DNA from: DATARH01 sp035648415
Lineage (GTDB): Bacteria; Pseudomonadota; Alphaproteobacteria; ATCC43930; CGMCC-115725
Assembly: GCA_035648415.1 (NCBI GenBank)
Contig: DASRLO010000113.1
Coordinates: 1-64,000, forward strand
Length of the DNA stretch: 64,000 nucleotides
Reading direction: 5' to 3'
Shown here: positions 34,651-42,325 of the stretch, piece by piece
Numbering within the stretch: the stretch's first letter is position 1
How the letters are laid out: each line of letters begins with the position of its first letter
Position numbers and translations under genes: made by a program
The notes under the pieces: generated by a model
What the model was told of the DNA's origin: nothing
What the model saw: only the letters and a program-made list of their open reading frames with translations
Database searches by the model: none

Positions 34651-35307
34651 ATGTTTGGCCGAAAGAGACCCGATACGGAGGATCGTATAATGGCTGATTC
34701 GCCCGATGATTTGGGCATCCCCATGAAACCGTCTCGGCCGATTGGGCCAGTCTCCCTGGCCCCTGTCGCGCGCACCCCGGCGACGGTGCCGCCGCGCGTC
34801 CCCGAGATGCCGCGGCCAGCGATCGATGCGCCGGAACCGGTGCGACGGACGGTTACCGAGCCCATCGGCATGCCGGTGACCCCACCGCCGGCCGCCGCCG
34901 CGCCGCCGCCTTCGGCCGCGCCTATCCGCCGCAGCGAGACCGGGCTGCGGCAATTGACGGTCGGCCGCGAAATTTCGCTGTCCGGCGAGATCGCCTCCTG
35001 CGACACGCTGATCGTCGAAGGCAGCATCGAGGCCAATTTGCAGAATTGCCGCGATGTCGACATCGCCGAGACCGGGCTCTTCAAGGGCACCGCGGAAATC
35101 GACAACGCCGATGTGCGGGGCACCTTCGAGGGCAGCCTCATCGTCCGCAAGCGGCTATTGATCCGCGCCGGCGGCCAGGTCTCCGGAACGATCCGCTACA
35201 GCCAACTCGAGATCGAGCTCGGCGGCCAGATTTCCGGCGACGTGCAGATGCACAGCGAGGCGAGCGAGGTCATCGCCGAGCTGGCGAACGCGCGCGCCGC
35301 GTCTTAG
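34651..35307 (+). CDS. bactofilin family cytoskeletal protein
   Basis: 218 residues. A proline-rich disordered N-terminus (about 1-95, with PPPAAAAPPPSAAP) precedes the right-handed beta-helix bactofilin domain (about 100-205). The domain has repeating blocks such as ISLSGEIASCDTLIVEGSIEA, GLFKGTAEIDNADVRGTFEG and GQVSGTIRYSQLEIELGGQI. Bactofilins polymerise without nucleotide and shape or scaffold the cell envelope. An in-frame ATG at 34690 is a second possible start. Its 3' end overlaps the converging nth gene by 38 bases. Confidence 0.9.
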   Translation: MFGRKRPDTEDRIMADSPDDLGIPMKPSRPIGPVSLAPVARTPATVPPRVPEMPRPAIDAPEPVRRTVTEPIGMPVTPPPAAAAPPPSAAPIRRSETGLRQLTVGREISLSGEIASCDTLIVEGSIEANLQNCRDVDIAETGLFKGTAEIDNADVRGTFEGSLIVRKRLLIRAGGQVSGTIRYSQLEIELGGQISGDVQMHSEASEVIAELANARAAS

Positions 35308-35983
35308 CAAACGCGGTGGCCTGCGCCGCCACCAGCTCGTCCGGCACCGTCTTCGCCTTGTAGCGGCACAGCGAGGCGACGACGCAATTCGGGCAATCGG
35401 GCTTGCGCGCCTTGCACACATGGCGCCCGTGCAGGATCAGCCAGTGATGCGCGTTGAGCTTGTATTGCGCGGGGGTAACGGCTTCCAGCCCCAGCTCGAC
35501 CGCGTGCGGGGTCTTGCCCGGCGCGAGGCCGGTGCGGTTGCCGACGCGGAAGATGTGGGTATCGACCGCAATCGTCGGCTCCTCGAAGGCGACGTTCATC
35601 ACCACGTTCGCGGTCTTGCGCCCGACTCCGGGCAGCGCCTCCAGCGCCTCGCGCTCGCGCGGCACCTCGCCGCGGTGCCGCTCGACCAGGAGGCGGCTCA
35701 GCGCCACGACGTTCTTCGCCTTGGTGCGGTAGAGGCCGATGGTGCGGACGAGGCCGGCCACCCGCTCCTCGCCGAGCGCCGCCATCTTGGCCGGCGTGTC
35801 GGCAAGCGCGAACAGCGCCGGCGTCGCCTTGTTGACCCCGACATCGGTCGCCTGCGCCGACAGGACCACCGCGACGAGCAGCGTGAACGGATTGATGAAT
35901 TCAAGCTCGGTCCGCGGGATCGGCCGGGTCTCCGCCAGCCGCCGGTAGAACTCGGCGATTTCGGCTCTGGTGAATTTGCGCAT
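35270..35983 (-). CDS. nth: endonuclease III
   Basis: 237-residue base-excision repair glycosylase/AP-lyase for oxidised pyrimidines. The helix-hairpin-helix is LEALPGVGRKTANVVMNVAF, where the Lys is the Schiff-base nucleophile. The catalytic Asp is in VDTHIFRVGNRTGLA. The C-terminal cluster CKARKPDCPNCVVASLC has the C-X6-C-X2-C-X5-C spacing for 4Fe-4S. The last residues (KTRRARSPARR) are encoded antisense to the bactofilin C-terminus. A 4-kb transposon sits 18-25 bases upstream of its start and may have displaced its promoter. Confidence 0.95.
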   Translation of the reverse strand: MRKFTRAEIAEFYRRLAETRPIPRTELEFINPFTLLVAVVLSAQATDVGVNKATPALFALADTPAKMAALGEERVAGLVRTIGLYRTKAKNVVALSRLLVERHRGEVPREREALEALPGVGRKTANVVMNVAFEEPTIAVDTHIFRVGNRTGLAPGKTPHAVELGLEAVTPAQYKLNAHHWLILHGRHVCKARKPDCPNCVVASLCRYKAKTVPDELVAAQATAFAKTRRARSPARR

Positions 35984-36041
35984 CGGGCGGGAGCTTAGCT
36001 CATTTTTTGGTAGTGTCTCAGTTTGATTGTAACAGGCGCAT

Positions 36042-36236
36042 CTAACGTATCTCGATGCCTGTTGGCTCCTCGCAATCAGGTGCGGCGATCGGATGAGCGG
36101 ACGAAACCTTGCATCGTTCTGAAATAGGCGGCTCAGTTAACGCCATCAAGATGAAATACGATAGGAAAAGGGCGACGTAGACTGCGAGAGCAAGGCGAGA
36201 GCTCAAAACGCGGACGAGTCGGTTTATTGCGGGCAT
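36042..36236 (-). CDS. small membrane protein coupled to the transposase
   Basis: 64 residues: a basic N-terminus (MPAINRLVRVLSSR), one transmembrane helix (LALAVYVALFLSYFILMAL), then a short tail with two cysteines (SERCKVSS and APDCEEP). Its ATG overlaps the transposase TGA as TGATG, so translation is probably coupled. It ends 33 bases inside the left end of the element. I do not recognise it. It may be an accessory of transposition or a passenger. Confidence 0.5.
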   Translation of the reverse strand: MPAINRLVRVLSSRLALAVYVALFLSYFILMALTEPPISERCKVSSAHPIAAPDCEEPTGIEIR

Positions 36237-37111
36237 CAGCCCACCATCGCTCGGCCAGTGCGAATATCCTCGCGCCGGTCGATCAGCGCCACGATGTCAT
36301 CCATCGACCATAGCCGATCGGTAACGCCCGCCGCCATCGCGGGCGACATCCGCAGCGTCTTGTGCATCCGCACGAAGTTGTACCAAAGGGCATAGAGCGC
36401 GACCATGTGAGCGTGGTTCGTCAGCTTCTTGCTGAAAGCGCTCGTCAGCCGGGTGAACCGCCGCATCGACATCCGCATTGTGAGGTTCGCCCGCTCGACG
36501 TAGGACGTGCTGACGTGCTTGGGATCGGGTTTGCCGGTGATCGTGTCCTTGCGCGCCCCGACGCACTCTGACGGGCTGTATTTGCGCTCGTGGCCCTGAC
36601 CGCCTGTCTCTTGCCCGTACAGCTTCACCAGCATGCCGTAATCGACATCCGCGCCGAATGCTTCCTCGACCGCGCTGAGGTATGCGCGATGCCCGTCTGT
36701 CGTCAGTTGAACCCGGTTCGCCAGCCGGCCCCGAAGATCGTCCATCAGCATCAGGGCAAACTCGGCGTCGCGCCCGCCTACCATGTAGCTAACGAGCAAC
36801 TTGCTGTCGGCGTCGAGGGCCGTCCACGTCCAGCAATCGCCGATGGTCGGGTCGCCGGCGCGCTTGCTGGTCGGGGCGTTCTTTTGCTTGGCGTGAACGA
36901 AGCTCCAAACCTCATCGCACTGTATGCGGCTCGCCTTCACGCCGCGAACGTGCTTGTCGTGATATTCGAGCGCCGCCGTACCGGCATCCTGCAACAGCTT
37001 GTCGATGGTGTTGATCGAGCAGCCGACAATCCGCTCAATCGAACGCATGGACATCCCCTCGCATAGGAGGGTGAGGATTTGGGCGCGCTTGGCGAGGGAC
37101 AGCTTGTTCAT
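36236..37111 (-). CDS. IS1-like DDE transposase
   Basis: 291 residues from MNKLSLAKRAQIL. An N-terminal helix-turn-helix (GMSMRSIERIVGCSINTIDK) is followed by a DDE catalytic core: the acidic residues are in QCDEVWSFVHAK, LTTDGHRAYL and SYVERANLTMRM. The family matches transposases often labelled IS1 family in alphaproteobacteria; the GG-starting inverted repeats and 8-bp duplication agree with that. Upstream in-frame starts at 37150 and 37159 would add 13-16 residues and cannot be excluded. The frame is intact, so the element could still be active. Confidence 0.85.
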   Translation of the reverse strand: MNKLSLAKRAQILTLLCEGMSMRSIERIVGCSINTIDKLLQDAGTAALEYHDKHVRGVKASRIQCDEVWSFVHAKQKNAPTSKRAGDPTIGDCWTWTALDADSKLLVSYMVGGRDAEFALMLMDDLRGRLANRVQLTTDGHRAYLSAVEEAFGADVDYGMLVKLYGQETGGQGHERKYSPSECVGARKDTITGKPDPKHVSTSYVERANLTMRMSMRRFTRLTSAFSKKLTNHAHMVALYALWYNFVRMHKTLRMSPAMAAGVTDRLWSMDDIVALIDRREDIRTGRAMVG

Positions 37112-37249
37112 CCCCCGACTATATGAACTTATTGCTTGATACTCAAGCATAAAGTTCACTAATTTGCGTGATCATAACCACGATTCCCGCTTCTCACGGT
37201 GTCAACCCACTTGTAAAGTGTCAAGTAGGATGCCAAGTGGGGAAGCGCA

Positions 37250-38068
37250 ATGGGTCAGAAAATGTCGAACGCTCCGATCTATTTTGCTCTGGCGCAGGTG
37301 CGGTTTAACGCGATCCTTGCGCTCGATCAGTATCTTCCAGCAATTCAGGATAACCTGCGAAAAGCCGGCTTCCCGGATTTTGAAAAGGCCTTTCTCGGAG
37401 TGATAAATTTGGCGGTCGGCGGGGGGGTGCCCTCTCAAGGCTCCCCCATACCTGCAATTCAGCCAATGCAGCCGCAGGCAAGATATACATTTTCGAATGA
37501 GGCACGGACATCCGGGTTTGTTCTGGATCAGTCAATGATGTTATTTCAAACCACCGCCTATGACGTCTTCAAAGCCTTTTCCGATGATTTTCTTAAGGGC
37601 ATCGCAGCGGTCAACGATGCCGCAACCCTTAGCTATTCAGAACGCATTGGCGTTAGATGCTTGGATGCGATCTGCCCTCGCGATGGCGAATCTCTTGATC
37701 AATATTTAGTTGCTTCTGTGAAGGGTATATACGATCAGCTCGCACCGCGAGAACTCGTTCATTCGTGGTCAGAGACCAGGACCAAGGAAGGAAATACTAC
37801 ACTCGTAAGCCGCACAATCATCACGCGCCACGATCGGGAGGAGAGTGTGGCCTTCCCCCCCGAATTGCAGCCAATGCAATTAAAGGTAAGCGATAAGTTC
37901 TCCAAAATAAAAGGGTTGTACGGCATCGTTGATACGGATAGCTGGCTTGAGGAAAGAGAAAAATTTGACCTCTCTGGTATAGAAAAACGATTGGATGCGC
38001 TACACAAAAAGCTTCGACGTAGCTTTAATCTAATGGCAACTTCTTATGCTCTCAAGGTTTGGAAATGA
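37250..38068 (+). CDS. TIGR04255 family protein (cargo gene 1)
   Basis: 272 residues. MGQKMSNAPIYFALAQVRFNAI, the central SYSERIGVRCLDAI and C-terminal YALKVWK fit TIGR04255, a sporadically distributed family of unknown function. No enzymatic motif or membrane segment is visible. GGGGAAG lies eight bases before the ATG. Its base and codon use is much AT-richer than the core genes. The next gene starts inside its stop codon (ATGA), so it heads a coupled three-gene unit. It diverges from the transposase. Confidence 0.75.
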   Translation: MGQKMSNAPIYFALAQVRFNAILALDQYLPAIQDNLRKAGFPDFEKAFLGVINLAVGGGVPSQGSPIPAIQPMQPQARYTFSNEARTSGFVLDQSMMLFQTTAYDVFKAFSDDFLKGIAAVNDAATLSYSERIGVRCLDAICPRDGESLDQYLVASVKGIYDQLAPRELVHSWSETRTKEGNTTLVSRTIITRHDREESVAFPPELQPMQLKVSDKFSKIKGLYGIVDTDSWLEEREKFDLSGIEKRLDALHKKLRRSFNLMATSYALKVWK

Positions 38069-38682
38069 ACTCGACTAGGCTGGACCCGACGACTGCCGTT
38101 AACGGGCTTATGATATTCACTCTGCCGCTAACGCTACTCGTTGGCGTCAGCACGGGAGGCGTTGCCCCGTCTCAGTGGCCGCAGGGAACGGGAGGCACTC
38201 TCAACCAGTACAATGTGCAAGAAATCGCTCGCTCCGATCATGGCAGGCGCCGCACGGAGTCCGTGTCCACCGCTGCGGACGATATCGACCATATAAAGAC
38301 ATCTCTTAAGATCACTACCACTGAATTGGCAAAGTATCTGGGCGTTTCCCGTCAGGCGATTTACGATTGGCGAGCGGGCGCTCATGTAAAAAGCCATAAT
38401 ATTTCGAAGCTGGAAAACCTACGAGCGGCAGCTAGCGTTGTCGACAGCTCGGAGACTACGTTTTCTGCGTTGCAGATTAACCGGAAACTTCCAGGGGGAC
38501 GCACGCTGTTGGAGACTATTGCCGCGGGGGGCGATGGGTCTGACGCCGCTCAATCGCTTGTGAACATGCTCCGCCGCGAAGTGGCGCAGCGTGAGGATCG
38601 TATTGTCAGGCTTGCGGGCCGGAAACCAGCAACCGACAGCGAATTCAATCCGGGCATGGCTGCGCTCCGAGAAAGCGGCTGA
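38065..38682 (+). CDS. helix-turn-helix protein with possible membrane segment (cargo gene 2)
   Basis: 205 residues. A hydrophobic stretch at about 13-33 (GLMIFTLPLTLLVGVSTGGV) could be a membrane anchor. Residues 79-105 form a Cro/CI-type helix-turn-helix (TTTELAKYLGVSRQAIYDWRAG), and a helical, charged C-terminus follows (NMLRREVAQREDRIVRLAGR). A DNA-binding domain joined to a membrane segment would be unusual for a plain repressor and suggests a sensor or a membrane-tethered regulator, which is inference only. Its ATG overlaps the stop of cargo gene 1. It ends 10 bases before cargo gene 3. Confidence 0.65.
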   Translation: MNSTRLDPTTAVNGLMIFTLPLTLLVGVSTGGVAPSQWPQGTGGTLNQYNVQEIARSDHGRRRTESVSTAADDIDHIKTSLKITTTELAKYLGVSRQAIYDWRAGAHVKSHNISKLENLRAAASVVDSSETTFSALQINRKLPGGRTLLETIAAGGDGSDAAQSLVNMLRREVAQREDRIVRLAGRKPATDSEFNPGMAALRESG

Positions 38683-38692
38683 TGCGATCACT

Positions 38693-39544
38693 ATGGGAGA
38701 ACGTTCACCGGAAACCCCGTGGCGGCAAGGCCATGTCCTATCCGCCGCGTCAGCCAAAGAACTCGAACTGGTTCATGCCGCCGCAGGCGATGATCCGATT
38801 GCGCTAGTGATTTCTCATGACTGCGATTTGGTAGCGCCAGCCGCAACGGAACCCGATTGCGAGATCATCCCCGGACGGCATGTCGAAACACCTGATGGAA
38901 ATCTTACCAACGCCAAAAACCCCCGAAAACTGCATCTCACATTTTCTGCCGGCAGCGTTCCTGTAGTTGCTGAATTCACTTCCACCGACAAGGCTAAAAT
39001 AAGCAAAGATATCTTATTCAGGCATGCTCCATCAGAAAATGTTCGGTTGAGCCGTGCCGAATTTGCCATACTCCAAAGTTGGCTTTCTTCTCGGTATCGG
39101 CGTCCATCTTTTGCAGATTCTTTTGTATCTCGCTTTACTCATCAGAAACTTCATAGAGAATTTCTAAAAATAATAAACCAGACGAAAACGCATCTTCTCG
39201 CGGTGCTTTTTGATGTAGATAACGGCGAAGAGATCGAGCGACAAGATGCCGAGGATACGTATTCATTAAGTATTCATTTGGTTTTTAATAATTCAGAAGA
39301 CCCAGGTGCGGCGGAAATAGCCGCAAAACAGGCCGCAACTGACATTTCAGCATTATTTCGTAAGGTATGTTTTTCTAAGCAGAAATGGCAAAATATTGAA
39401 TTGCGAGAATGCGAAGCAATTTCGGAGGGAACCATGTCTCTCTACGAATCGCGCTTGTACAAACAATGGCAATTTGATTACCTCAGTTTGCGCGAAGAGC
39501 CGCAGGGTCAAACATTAGAAGGCCCCGCAGCGGCGGAGCGCTAA
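38693..39544 (+). CDS. unassigned protein (cargo gene 3)
   Basis: I do not recognise this 283-residue soluble protein. Visible features are an N-terminal small-domain start WRQGHVLSAASAKEL, a striking IALVISHDCDLVAPAA with a His-Asp-Cys-Asp core, CEIIPGRHVE, then a helical region (RLSRAEFAILQSWLSSRY) and a C-terminal region rich in basic and acidic residues. The cysteine motif could bind a metal or act as a nucleophile, but no family assignment supports that. The start is uncertain: the frame is open back to a GTG at 38591. It has the lowest G+C of the window, a sign of transfer. Its stop overlaps the converging small gene. Confidence 0.6.
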   Translation: MGERSPETPWRQGHVLSAASAKELELVHAAAGDDPIALVISHDCDLVAPAATEPDCEIIPGRHVETPDGNLTNAKNPRKLHLTFSAGSVPVVAEFTSTDKAKISKDILFRHAPSENVRLSRAEFAILQSWLSSRYRRPSFADSFVSRFTHQKLHREFLKIINQTKTHLLAVLFDVDNGEEIERQDAEDTYSLSIHLVFNNSEDPGAAEIAAKQAATDISALFRKVCFSKQKWQNIELRECEAISEGTMSLYESRLYKQWQFDYLSLREEPQGQTLEGPAAAER

Positions 39545-39771
39545 GTCTTCTCCCAGCGTTTTCGTGCTGCCTGTTGAGCGATCTGCTTCCGGCGTTCGGC
39601 GGATAGGGTTTTTGCTCGCGCCACGCCGCCCTTTATGCCTCCCTTGCGGGCGTACTCTTTGCCCGGTTCCCGCACCTCCTCGGTTTCCTCGCCAGTCGCG
39701 ATCCGCATGACGCGGACGGCGTTACCGATCACGTCGGCGGGGCGCTTCTGACCCTGTGGGCCGCGCGGCAT
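39541..39771 (-). CDS. small basic protein, mobile-element associated
   Basis: 76 residues. MPRGPQGQKRPADVIGNAVRVMRIATGEE resembles a widespread alphaproteobacterial small protein. A glycine/lysine segment (YARKGGIKGGVARAKTLS) and a basic C-terminus (RRKQIAQQAARKRWEK) follow, which look able to bind nucleic acid. No function is assigned. Its ATG overlaps the TAA of the preceding gene (TAATG), so the two are coupled. Confidence 0.6.
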   Translation of the reverse strand: MPRGPQGQKRPADVIGNAVRVMRIATGEETEEVREPGKEYARKGGIKGGVARAKTLSAERRKQIAQQAARKRWEKT

Positions 39772-39965
39772 TAGAGAGCGATCCCGATCCGATCCACCTT
39801 TTGCCCCTCGCGGTATAGGTCGATCATATTGGCCTCAGCTGGCCGCGGGCAGGCCAACGCCTCGATGCTGGCGGCCTCTAACGTATCAGCGTCCAGGTCG
39901 CGGCTACCAAGGAATGTTTCCTCAAGACCGGCCGCCTTGACAAACGTCGCTTTAAAATCGCCCAT
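39771..39965 (-). CDS. small acidic protein of unknown function
   Basis: 64 residues, MGDFKATFVKAAGLEETFLG to VDRIGIAL, with no signal or membrane segment. It is the first gene of a two-gene minus-strand pair near the right end of the transposon. The small acidic/basic pairing and coupled order are reminiscent of toxin-antitoxin or regulator pairs, but there is no family evidence for that. Confidence 0.45.
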   Translation of the reverse strand: MGDFKATFVKAAGLEETFLGSRDLDADTLEAASIEALACPRPAEANMIDLYREGQKVDRIGIAL

Positions 39966-40105
39966 GATGCGCTCCGTGCTTCCCGCTAAGCATATGGGAA
40001 CGGAGCGGCCGGGGCGATAGCCGCGTCAGCGTCTGTTACAATCAAACTGAGACACTACCCATTTTTTGCATCGGCAAGACCGAGCCGGGATATTGTGCAA
40101 ACGCG

Positions 40106-40630
40106 ATGACATCGACCTCCAGCGCCACCCTGGCTGCGGTCCCCCGCAGCGTCTTCTTCGAGCGCGTGCTGCTGCCCCATCGCAGCCTGCCGCCGCGCGG
40201 GTTCAACATCCTGATGCTGGTTCTCGCCGGGATCAGCATCGCGGTCGGCACGCTCTTCGTGTCGCTCGGCGCCTGGCCGGTGTGCGGCTTCTTCGGGCTC
40301 GACGTCGGGCTCGTCTACCTCGCCTTTCGCCTCAGCTACCGCAGCGCCCGCCAGCGCGAGACGCTGCGCCTCGCCGGGGACGAACTCACCGTCGAACGCG
40401 TCGGCATCCGCGGCGAGCGGCGGATTTGGCGCTTCCAGCCGTTCTGGGTGCGCGTCGTCTATGAGGAGCGGCACGACGAGTCGAACCGGCTCGCGCTTGC
40501 CTCGCACGGGCGGAGCCTGCCGATCGGCATCTTTCTGCCGGCGCCGGTGCGGCGCGAGGTGGCGGCGACCCTGCGCACCGCCCTCGCCCGCTGGCGCGAC
40601 GCGCTCAACCCGACGCAGCCGGTCGATTAG
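40106..40630 (+). CDS. DUF2244 family membrane protein
   Basis: 174 residues. Two adjacent transmembrane helices (about 33-50 and 55-75: GFNILMLVLAGISIAVGTLF, WPVCGFFGLDVGLVYLAFRL) are followed by a cytoplasmic beta-rich region with RIWRFQPFWVRVVYEE. It fits DUF2244, a proteobacterial family often next to nth; here the transposon separates the two. The function is unknown. It overlaps the converging hydrolase gene by 4 bases. Confidence 0.85.
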   Translation: MTSTSSATLAAVPRSVFFERVLLPHRSLPPRGFNILMLVLAGISIAVGTLFVSLGAWPVCGFFGLDVGLVYLAFRLSYRSARQRETLRLAGDELTVERVGIRGERRIWRFQPFWVRVVYEERHDESNRLALASHGRSLPIGIFLPAPVRREVAATLRTALARWRDALNPTQPVD

Positions 40631-41355
40631 GGCAGCGCCAGCCGTTCGGCGATGACCCGCAGCGTGTGCGGATTGACCAGCATCGTCGTGTGCGCGCCGT
40701 TGACCGCGACGTTCTCGCGGTTTGGCGCCGGATCGTCGACACAGCTCCGCCAGGCGACGATTCCGTCGGTCCGGCTGTAGATGGCGACGGTCGGCACCGG
40801 CGGCGGCTCGCTCAGATGCGCCAGCATCCGCTGCTGGCTGCCGTGCAGCGGCGCCAGCGCCCGGTAGATCGGCTCCAGCGGGCTCGCCGTCGGCAGCCGG
40901 AACGGGCTGCACACGGTGATGACGCGGCGCACCCGGTCGGGATGCGCGTTGGCGAGCGCCCGCCCCAGCGCGCCGCCGAGGCTCACGCCGACCAGGCTCG
41001 CCTTGCGACCGGTGGTCTCGGTGCTGATCCGCAGGATCCGGTCCGCCGCCGCCGCCGCCACCGCGGCCGTCGTCGGGCCGAGATTGACCCCGGCGCCCCA
41101 GCCTTCGACCGCATATCCGAGCGCCGCGAGCCAGGCGCGCAGGCCGCGGGTCATCGCGTCCGAGCAGAAAAACGCCGGCAGCACGATGACCGGGTGGCCG
41201 TCGCCGCGCGGCACGGGGCCGGTGCGGATTTGGCGCGGCCGCAGCCGCGCACGGAGTATGGCGCTGCCCTCGCCCATCAAGTCGCGCAAGGTCGGCCCGG
41301 ATACCGACCCCGAACGGTCGAAAATCCGCGCGTGCTGGTTCGGGCGGCCGCTCAC
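40627..41355 (-). CDS. alpha/beta hydrolase
   Basis: 242 residues. The nucleophile Ser is in GVSLGGALGRALA, the acid is probably the Asp of SRTDGIVAW, and the His is in NGAHTTML. HPVIVLPAFFCSDAMT near residue 55 gives the oxyanion side. The substrate is unknown; an esterase or lipase-like activity is likely. Its start overlaps the dapB stop (ATGA), so it is expressed with dapB, though no role in lysine synthesis is evident. Confidence 0.82.
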   Translation of the reverse strand: MSGRPNQHARIFDRSGSVSGPTLRDLMGEGSAILRARLRPRQIRTGPVPRGDGHPVIVLPAFFCSDAMTRGLRAWLAALGYAVEGWGAGVNLGPTTAAVAAAAADRILRISTETTGRKASLVGVSLGGALGRALANAHPDRVRRVITVCSPFRLPTASPLEPIYRALAPLHGSQQRMLAHLSEPPPVPTVAIYSRTDGIVAWRSCVDDPAPNRENVAVNGAHTTMLVNPHTLRVIAERLALP

Positions 41356-42158
41356 AGCCCGAGCACCTCCTTCATGCCGTAGAGCCCCGGCGGCTTGCCG
41401 ACCACCCAGCGCGCAGCGCGCACCGCGCCCTTCGCGTAGATCGCGCGGTTGGTGGCGCGGTGCGAGAGTTCGAGCCGCTCGCCGGCGCCGGCGAAGATCA
41501 CATGGTGATCACCGACCGCGTCGCCGCCGCGCAGCGAGGCAAAGCCGATATCGCCGGCCTTGCGCGCGCCGGTAATGCCGTCGCGGCCGCGTTGCGCGAC
41601 CTCGTCGAGCTTCGCGCCGCGCGCCGCCGCGGCCGCACGGCCCAAGGCGAGCGCGGTGCCCGACGGCGCATCGGCCTTGCCGTGATGGTGCATTTCCATG
41701 ATCTCGATGTCCCAGTCCGCGCCGAGCCGCGCCGCCACCTGCGCGACGAGGCCGAGCAGCAGGTTGATGCCGAGGCTGGTATTGGCCGCCCAGACAATCG
41801 GGATGCGCTGTGCCGCCGCGCGCACACTCGCGGTCTCGGCGGGCGAGAGCCCGGTCGTGCCGATCACCAAGGGCTTGCCGAGCCCGGCGGCAAGCTCCGC
41901 ATGCAACGCACTCGCGGCCGCGGCGCTGAATTCTATGGCGACATCGCCGGCGCGGATCAGCTCGCCCGGCGCGCTGCCGGCGACGAGTCCGATCCGGCCG
42001 ATACCGGCGAGCTCGCCGAGATCGCCGCCGACGTGGGCGCTGCCCGGCGCGACGGTGCCGCCGACCAGAGCGCAGCCCTCCGCGGCGGCGATCTCGGCCA
42101 CCAGCATGCGGCCCATCCGGCCGCCGCACCCGATGACCCCCATCTTGATGTCGGCCAT
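41352..42158 (-). CDS. dapB: 4-hydroxy-tetrahydrodipicolinate reductase
   Basis: 268 residues. NAD(P)H-dependent reduction in the diaminopimelate/lysine pathway. The nucleotide-binding loop is GVIGCGGRMGRM at residues 7-18, GTTGLSPAE follows, and the substrate-binding and catalytic block is EMHHHGKADAPSGTALALG. GGAGG lies 8 bases upstream of the ATG at 42158. Confidence 0.95.
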   Translation of the reverse strand: MADIKMGVIGCGGRMGRMLVAEIAAAEGCALVGGTVAPGSAHVGGDLGELAGIGRIGLVAGSAPGELIRAGDVAIEFSAAAASALHAELAAGLGKPLVIGTTGLSPAETASVRAAAQRIPIVWAANTSLGINLLLGLVAQVAARLGADWDIEIMEMHHHGKADAPSGTALALGRAAAAARGAKLDEVAQRGRDGITGARKAGDIGFASLRGGDAVGDHHVIFAGAGERLELSHRATNRAIYAKGAVRAARWVVGKPPGLYGMKEVLGL

Positions 42159-42189
42159 GCGAATCCTCCGCAATTGCGTCCCTACGGGT

Positions 42190-42270
42190 CGTTATGAGCG
42201 AGCGAGCAATCTCGGTGCGACGACGCTCCCGGCCGACAAGATTGCTGCGTCGCTCCGCTGCTCGCAACGG
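42190..42270. repeat. diverged copy of the intergenic palindromic repeat
   Basis: AGCAATCT (42205-42212) pairs with AGATTGCT (42239-42246), and the outer arms around CGTTATGAGCG and TGCTCGCAACG pair imperfectly. Core words and arrangement match the repeat at 13135-13273, so both belong to one dispersed family. It lies in the 167-base divergent gap between dapB and murJ, where their promoters must also be. Confidence 0.65.
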
Positions 42271-42325
42271 CCAGCGAGGCTCCGGCCATTTTCCCGGCCA
42301 TGATTTTAGTCTACACCGCCGAGCC

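Larger units (their letters stand above)
36009..40059. mobile_element. IS1-like transposon carrying a cargo module
   Basis: 4,051-bp element with exact ends. The terminal inverted repeats are perfect over 27 bases, starting GGTAGTGTCTCAGTTTGATT on the left and its complement on the right (40033-40059). The 8-bp target duplication CATTTTTT flanks it at 36001-36008 and 40060-40067. Inside are a DDE transposase with a coupled small membrane protein (minus), a three-gene cargo (plus, 37250-39544) and a two-gene pair (minus, 39541-39965). Parts of the cargo fall below 30 percent G+C over 60 bases, while the flanks are near 70. Removing the element and one duplication joins nth to the DUF2244 gene, as in other alphaproteobacteria. 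Confidence 0.93.
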
